Below are positions 58,924 to 64,000 of a stretch of DNA of 64,000 bases, piece after piece. The position numbers were made by a program, and so were the translations under genes. Every line of letters begins with the position of its first letter. Position 1 is the first letter of the stretch. The stretch comes from Bacteroidales bacterium UBA4788. GTDB lineage: Bacteria > Bacteroidota > Bacteroidia > Bacteroidales > VadinHA17. Location: NCBI GenBank assembly GCA_002402965.1, contig DHGW01000070.1, positions 20,664 to 84,663 of the forward strand, read 5' to 3'. The notes under the pieces were generated by a model, which had not been told where the DNA came from, made no database searches, and saw only the letters and a program-made list of their open reading frames with translations.

Positions 58924-61881
58924 ATGGAGAAACTAACTGGAAAACGGCTCTTCATGCTGACCTTCGGCATAATGATGAGTCTTGTTGTCTTCGGGCAACA
59001 GGTAAGAGTGTCAGGTACAGTTACCGATGCGGCTGACAGGCAGACGTTACCCGGAGTTAACGTCGTCGTTAAGGGCACGCTTACGGGAACAATTACCGGC
59101 ATTGACGGGGAATACTCCCTGATGGCTAAGCCCGGGGATATTCTTGTGTTCACCTTCATCGGGTACCTGCCGCAGGAGGTCCCCGTAGGTGAAGGAAATA
59201 TCATCAACGTGGCAATGCGCACTGATGTCCAGGCCCTCGACGAGGTGGTTGTCATCGGTTACGGTACCGTCAAGAAGAGTGATGCCACGGGGTCCGTGTC
59301 AGCAGTAAGCTCAAAGGACTTCAACAAGGGTGCCATTACCTCAGCGCAGGATCTGCTGGTTGGTAAGAGCGCCGGTGTGGTCATCACCACCGCCGGCGGT
59401 GCACCGGGCAGCGGCTCGACGATTCGCGTGCGCGGAGGTTCCTCACTTAACGCCTCCAACGACCCGCTGATCATCATCGACGGTGTCCCCATTGACAACA
59501 AGAATGTTTCAGGAAGCTCCAACCTCCTGTCATTTGTAAACCCGAATGACATCGAGACCTTCACAGTGCTGAAGGACGCTTCCGCAACAGCCATCTACGG
59601 CTCAAGGGCATCAAACGGTGTCATCCTGATCACCACCAAGAAAGGAAAGGCCGGCACTCCGTTGACGGTCTCATATGACGGCAACGTCTCTGTGGCCAAC
59701 GCCATTGCATTTGTCGACGTGTTTTCAGGCGACGAGATAAGGCAGCTCGCACTTGATAAGGCCAACCTTTTCGGAATAGACAACCTGAACCTTCTCGGCA
59801 CAGAGAACACCAACTGGCAGAAGGAGGTCTTCCGCACGGCAGTCTCCCATGACCATAACCTGAGCATTGCCGGCTCTGTCAGTTCACTCCCCTACCGACT
59901 CTCTGTGGGATACACTGATCAGAACGGTATCCTTAAGAATACTGACATGCAGCGTTTCACTGGTTCACTCAACCTTAATCCCACATTCTTCAACGACGCA
60001 CTGAAAGTCAATGTCAACCTCAAGGGGATGAACAACCATCATAACTTTGGTGACAGCGGAGCAATCGGATCAGCAGTGAATATGGATCCCACCCAGGTCA
60101 TTAAGGACGGAAGCGCTAATTATGACGGTTACTTCCAGTGGGCTAACTATGGAGCTAACCTCGGAACACCCAACCCCGTTGAACAGGCGCTTTCAGTTGA
60201 CAACAGGTCGGTGGTCAACCGGGTCATAGGAAACATCCAGTTGGACTACACACTTCCTTTCCTGCCGGAGCTGAGAGCCAACCTCAACCTGGCAACAGAC
60301 TATGCAACAAGTGTCGGCCACAATAACCGCCCGAAAACATCGCCATCAGTCCTTACCTCCCCGCTTTACGGCAGGATTTCAGATTACAGCGGAAACAACT
60401 ACAACAACCTGCTTGACTTTTACCTTAATTACAATAAGGACCTGACCAGTATCAACAGTGTTCTCGATGTCACTGCAGGATACTCATGGCAGCACTTCGA
60501 GAGGAATGGCGAAACCTATACCCGCAGCCGGGTTGATGCTGAGCATCCTCTTTACCAGAAATCAGACAGCTCATCATTCGTGACCGAGAACTACCTCGTT
60601 TCGTTCTTTGGCCGTGTCAACTATACGCTGGCCGGCAAATACCTGTTTACCTTCACTCTCCGCGAGGACGGTTCATCACGGTTTGCCGAAAACAACCGCT
60701 GGGGTACCTTCCCGTCAGTGGCTCTGGCATGGAAGATCAAGGACGAATCATTCCTGAAGAATGTCAAAGCCATCACAGACCTTAAGCTCAGGCTTGGCTG
60801 GGGTGTCACAGGTCAGCAGGACATCGGTAATGACTATCCTGCAATGGCTCTCTACCGTCAGTCATCAGAGGGATCATATTATTACATTGACGGGGAATTC
60901 GTCCCGACATTGAGGCCCGATGCCTATGACCCTGACATCAAGTGGGAAGAGACGACAACGCTTAACGCAGGTCTCGACTTCGGTTTTATCAATGACCGTA
61001 TAACCGGTTCATTTGATATCTATCAGAGAACAACGGATGATCTTCTTAACTCAGTCACCGTATCGAGCGGAAGCAACTTCTCGAACAGGCTGCTTACAAA
61101 CGTTGGCAGTCTTGAAAACAGAGGTGCTGAACTCGCACTGAACTTTATACCGGTATCCACCAATGACATGCTTTTCTCGATCGGCTTCAATGCCACTTAC
61201 AACGTTAACAAGATAACGAAGCTTCTGCTTACGGATGATCCTGATTATATTGGCATAACCTACGGTGATGGCATGACCGGCACCAAGCAGGTGACAAGGG
61301 TCGGATATCCGGCATACGCATTCTTTGTCAACCGTCAGGTATACGATGCAGCCGGCAATCCCATGGAGGGGCTTTATGTTGATGAGTCAGGCGAAGGTGG
61401 CGTGGTCGGCGGTGACAATGCAGACAAGTACATATATCATAATCCTGTGGCGGACTATCTGCTAGGCCTCTCCGCCAGGTTCGAGTACAAGAACTTCGAT
61501 CTGACCGCATCAGCCCGTGCCAGTATAGGCAACTATGTATACAACCAGGTTGCAGCAAGTGCATCATATGACCAGATGCAGCAAATCGGCTACTGGAAGA
61601 ACTTTACCAGGGTGCTCGCAGAAACCAATTTTGTCAAGCGTCAGTACACAAGCGACTACTTTGTTGAGAATGCGTCATTCCTGAAGCTAGACAATGTCAG
61701 TGCAGGCTACAGTTTTGACAATCTCTTCGGAGCTGTAGGTGCCCGGGTCAGTGCCACTGTTCAGAATGCGCTGATACTTACAAAGTATAGCGGTCTTGAC
61801 CCCGAGGTCTCAGGCGGTATTGACAACAACTTCTACCCGAGGCCCCGCACCTTCATGCTCGGTATAGGGCTTACCTTCTAA
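58924..61881 (+). CDS. susC: SusC/RagA-family TonB-dependent transporter (starch-like locus)
   Basis: This 985-residue outer-membrane transporter starts MEKLTGKRLFMLTFGIMMSLVVFGQQ (signal peptide). A carboxypeptidase-like domain follows (SGTVTDAADRQTLPGVNVVVKG), then the TonB-box-like VVVIGYGTVKKSDATG. The plug has IRVRGGSSLNASNDPLIIIDGVPI and VLKDASATAIYGSRASNGVI. The barrel ends FMLGIGLTF. Its size, close to the prototype starch SusC, and the LacI/SusD/SusE context suggest import of maltooligosaccharides. The SusD gene follows after 20 bases and expression is probably controlled by the divergent LacI-type gene. Confidence 0.94.
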   Translation: MEKLTGKRLFMLTFGIMMSLVVFGQQVRVSGTVTDAADRQTLPGVNVVVKGTLTGTITGIDGEYSLMAKPGDILVFTFIGYLPQEVPVGEGNIINVAMRTDVQALDEVVVIGYGTVKKSDATGSVSAVSSKDFNKGAITSAQDLLVGKSAGVVITTAGGAPGSGSTIRVRGGSSLNASNDPLIIIDGVPIDNKNVSGSSNLLSFVNPNDIETFTVLKDASATAIYGSRASNGVILITTKKGKAGTPLTVSYDGNVSVANAIAFVDVFSGDEIRQLALDKANLFGIDNLNLLGTENTNWQKEVFRTAVSHDHNLSIAGSVSSLPYRLSVGYTDQNGILKNTDMQRFTGSLNLNPTFFNDALKVNVNLKGMNNHHNFGDSGAIGSAVNMDPTQVIKDGSANYDGYFQWANYGANLGTPNPVEQALSVDNRSVVNRVIGNIQLDYTLPFLPELRANLNLATDYATSVGHNNRPKTSPSVLTSPLYGRISDYSGNNYNNLLDFYLNYNKDLTSINSVLDVTAGYSWQHFERNGETYTRSRVDAEHPLYQKSDSSSFVTENYLVSFFGRVNYTLAGKYLFTFTLREDGSSRFAENNRWGTFPSVALAWKIKDESFLKNVKAITDLKLRLGWGVTGQQDIGNDYPAMALYRQSSEGSYYYIDGEFVPTLRPDAYDPDIKWEETTTLNAGLDFGFINDRITGSFDIYQRTTDDLLNSVTVSSGSNFSNRLLTNVGSLENRGAELALNFIPVSTNDMLFSIGFNATYNVNKITKLLLTDDPDYIGITYGDGMTGTKQVTRVGYPAYAFFVNRQVYDAAGNPMEGLYVDESGEGGVVGGDNADKYIYHNPVADYLLGLSARFEYKNFDLTASARASIGNYVYNQVAASASYDQMQQIGYWKNFTRVLAETNFVKRQYTSDYFVENASFLKLDNVSAGYSFDNLFGAVGARVSATVQNALILTKYSGLDPEVSGGIDNNFYPRPRTFMLGIGLTF

Positions 61882-61901
61882 TAAAATAACGATAAGCAGA
61901 T

Positions 61902-63533
61902 ATGAACAAGAAGATTATAATATTCGGAATTATACTTTCAGCGCTGATGATTTCATCATGCGTGAAGGATCTGGATGTCACCCCGCAGGACCCGACAAAA
62001 ATCCTTGCCGGCAACCTGAATGACGATCCCGTGTACATGAAACAAGCCCTCGCCAAGATATATGCCAGTTTCATCATCTCAGGGCAGGGGTCCAACGGTG
62101 GTGCTGATATTGCAGCATCAGACGAAAACTTCTTTACCACGATGAGGGCTCTCTGGAACCTTCAGGAAATCACCACCGATGAGGCGATCTGTGCATGGAC
62201 TGACGTCGGTATAGCTGACCTCAACACACAGACCTGGAGCCCGAGCAACTCATTCCTTACGGCTCTCTACCAGCGCCTGGCTCTCAGCATAACATACGCA
62301 AACGACTTCATAGTAAAGGCACAGGGAAACAGTGATCCTGATGTTGAAAGGTATGTTGCCGAGGCACGCTACCTCAGAGCTCTTGCATATTACTGGGCAA
62401 TTGACCTCTTTGGGCAGTTCCCCTTCACCACTGAAGAAGACGGCGTGGGCAAGTTCTTCCCGAAAATCGGAACCAGGACTGAAATATTCAATTACATCGA
62501 AACAGAACTGCTGGATTTAGAGAATAAGCTTGGTGCACCCAAATTCTCATACCCGCAGGCTGATCAGGCAGCTGCATGGATGCTTCTTGCCAGGCTTTAT
62601 CTTAATGCAGAGGTTTACACAGGCACTCCCAGGTGGGATGACTGCAAGGACTATTGCGACAAGGTTATAGGCAGCGGCAAGTATTCACTGGCCACAGATT
62701 ACAGGCAGAATTTCAGCGCTGACAATGACGGTCTTCACAACCCGGAAATGATCTTTGCTTGGGAGCAGGACGGCATAAACGTACAGGGATATGTTGGCAC
62801 AACCTTCATCATCGAATCATCCAGCGACGCCACCTATATCAGGGCTGAGGACTTCCATGGGCTGACCTCAAACACCAACTGGAACGGCAATCGCGCAAGG
62901 ATTAATTTCCTCGCCAAGCTGGTTGACACTATCGCTGTCTATGGTAATGCACCGATTCCGGCAAATGATCCGACGCTCTCACTGGCTCCGGACAACCGTG
63001 TCTTCCTTAAGATCAAAAAGGAAAGGAATATTCCGGCTCCGTCAGCCAGCGGTGATTATGGCATCGGTGTCTACAAGTTCACTGCACGCAACACAGATGA
63101 CTCAAAACCTGCCAACTACAACACTGCTTTTGCATGCACGGATTTCCCGGTATTCCGTCTGGCCGACGCTTACATGATGAGGGCAGAGGCTCTCTTCAGA
63201 ATGGGCGGAGCAGCAAACATAGACGCAGCAGTGGCTGATGTCAACGAGATCAGGGAGCGTGCTTTCGGCAATACAAGCGGGAACATCACCGCAGCAGACC
63301 TGGACCTCGATTTCCTTATCGATGAGCGCGGACGCGAGTTCTACTATGAAGCCCAGAGGCGCACTGACCTGATACGCTTCGGCAAATTCACCGGCGGTGA
63401 TTACCTGTGGCAGTGGAAGGGCGGCGCCTACGCCGGAGCAAGCACATCTGAACACCTGGATCTTTTCCCGATACCCGGCGATGAGCTGTCAGCAAACCCG
63501 AATTACAACGGAGTGAATAACCCTGGTTATTAA
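61902..63533 (+). CDS. susD: SusD-family starch-binding lipoprotein
   Basis: This 543-residue surface lipoprotein has the signal MNKKIIIFGIILSALMISSC (lipid Cys20), followed by VKDLDVTPQDPTKI. SusD features include MRALWNLQEITTDEAICAWTD, LYQRLALSITYANDFIVKA, EARYLRALAYYWAIDLFGQFPF, FRLADAYMMRAEALFRMGG and FLIDERGREFYYEAQRRTDLIRFGKF. It ends ELSANPNYNGVNNPGY. The aromatic-rich N-terminal half is in keeping with helical starch binding by the prototype SusD. It lies between SusC and SusE genes in the canonical order. The starch assignment rests on this order and resemblance. Confidence 0.94.
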   Translation: MNKKIIIFGIILSALMISSCVKDLDVTPQDPTKILAGNLNDDPVYMKQALAKIYASFIISGQGSNGGADIAASDENFFTTMRALWNLQEITTDEAICAWTDVGIADLNTQTWSPSNSFLTALYQRLALSITYANDFIVKAQGNSDPDVERYVAEARYLRALAYYWAIDLFGQFPFTTEEDGVGKFFPKIGTRTEIFNYIETELLDLENKLGAPKFSYPQADQAAAWMLLARLYLNAEVYTGTPRWDDCKDYCDKVIGSGKYSLATDYRQNFSADNDGLHNPEMIFAWEQDGINVQGYVGTTFIIESSSDATYIRAEDFHGLTSNTNWNGNRARINFLAKLVDTIAVYGNAPIPANDPTLSLAPDNRVFLKIKKERNIPAPSASGDYGIGVYKFTARNTDDSKPANYNTAFACTDFPVFRLADAYMMRAEALFRMGGAANIDAAVADVNEIRERAFGNTSGNITAADLDLDFLIDERGREFYYEAQRRTDLIRFGKFTGGDYLWQWKGGAYAGASTSEHLDLFPIPGDELSANPNYNGVNNPGY

Positions 63534-63551
63534 TCCATAAAGCGAAGAAAA

Positions 63552-64000
63552 ATGAAGAAGAATTTATTGATATATCTGACATTCATCGGATTGGCAGCGC
63601 TCTTCACCTCCTGCGAAAAGGACGGTGAGATAGTGACAATGCTGTCCAATCCGGTTGCACCGACCCTCACCACTGTTCCCGACCTGACCCTTCAGAGGGC
63701 CAACGGGAACAATGTGCTTGAGTTTGTTGGCAATCCTGTTGACCCTGGCTTCACGGCTTCGGCAACGTATTACATTGACATCTGTGCTGCCGGAACTGAT
63801 TTTGCTGATTTTGTGACTGTTTGGTCAGGCAATCAGCCTAAGTCAATGAAGATAACAGTAAGTGACCTTAACGGGGCTCTTCTAAGGAAGTTTCCAGCTG
63901 ACGCATCAACACCGATTGACATTCGTCTGAGGGCTGTTCTTACGGTTGACGCCGGCACCGGAGCTCCCGGGACAGGTGCCAATCCCTTCTCATATACATC
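63552..64000 (+). CDS. susE: SusE-like outer-membrane lipoprotein, 3'-truncated by window edge
   Basis: The first 149 residues are visible: signal MKKNLLIYLTFIGLAALFTSC (lipid Cys21), then EKDGEIVTMLSNPVAPTL and strands of an Ig-like N-terminal domain (NNVLEFVGNPVDPGFTASATYYIDI, KSMKITVSDLNGALLRKFP). This fits the SusE N-terminal domain, which projects starch-binding modules from the cell surface. The carbohydrate-binding domains lie beyond the window. It starts 18 bases after susD and is surely co-transcribed. An alpha-amylase-type enzyme would be expected next downstream. Confidence 0.85.
   Translation, partial: MKKNLLIYLTFIGLAALFTSCEKDGEIVTMLSNPVAPTLTTVPDLTLQRANGNNVLEFVGNPVDPGFTASATYYIDICAAGTDFADFVTVWSGNQPKSMKITVSDLNGALLRKFPADASTPIDIRLRAVLTVDAGTGAPGTGANPFSYT

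Overview
The window is chromosomal DNA from a member of the Bacteroidota, most likely class Bacteroidia. The evidence is three SusC/SusD outer-membrane uptake pairs, type IX secretion (a PorT-like barrel plus secreted proteins with type A and type B C-terminal sorting domains), lipid A synthesis (LpxK), weak Shine-Dalgarno sites, and promoters that fit the Bacteroidota consensus TTTG-N19-21-TAnnTTTG. Nothing in the sequence lets me name a genus.

Layout. 1-2.9 kb: end of a polysaccharide deacetylase, purD and a DUF6427-like membrane protein. 2.9-7.3 kb (minus strand): a compact three-gene unit of a secreted protein, a lipoprotein and a 1013-residue ABCG-like transporter with a TerB-like N-terminus. 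7.4-21.5 kb: a pectin utilisation locus (SusC, SusD, surface lipoprotein with DUF4957/DUF5123-like architecture, GH43, a CE12-GH28 fusion, a PL1-type lyase and an unassigned two-domain hydrolase). The last four genes are joined by ATGA overlaps. 21.6-29.5 kb: a GlsB-like stress membrane protein, a D-aminoacylase-like lipoprotein lacking the usual HxH metal motif, a second SusC/SusD pair without enzymes, and an exported 1-Cys peroxiredoxin. 29.5-42.6 kb: mostly envelope and secreted proteins (T9SS repeat protein, PorT-like barrel, CotH/lamin-tail protein, TPR protein, NTF2-like lipoprotein, GH73 glucosaminidase) and small genes.

42.6-43.3 kb is a scar: the 3' remnant of an IS4/IS1634-type transposase abuts the decapitated copy of a small Cys-rich lipoprotein whose intact relative lies at 34.5 kb. 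43.5-57.6 kb is housekeeping: tRNA-Ala, a TonB-family protein, hflX (apparently without a canonical start codon), asd, a lamin-tail secreted protein, a purine nucleoside phosphorylase, lpxK, sppA, folK, radC, rpsT, tRNA-Glu, an outer-membrane barrel, a ZIP transporter and an MBL-fold hydrolase. 57.7-64 kb: a LacI-type repressor divergent from a third SusC/SusD/SusE set, an arrangement typical of starch or maltodextrin loci. SusE runs off the window.

Functionally, the pectin locus can be read as a pathway. Surface proteins capture polymer. The PL1 lyase and the GH28 half cut polygalacturonan, the CE12 half removes acetyl groups and GH43 trims neutral side chains. The last hydrolase may be a further esterase. 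SusC/SusD import the oligosaccharides with energy from a TonB system. No dedicated regulator for this locus is visible. The candidates I consider least described are the terminal hydrolase of the pectin operon, the TerB-like ABC transporter unit, the Cys-rich small lipoprotein pair and the AUA-start hflX.
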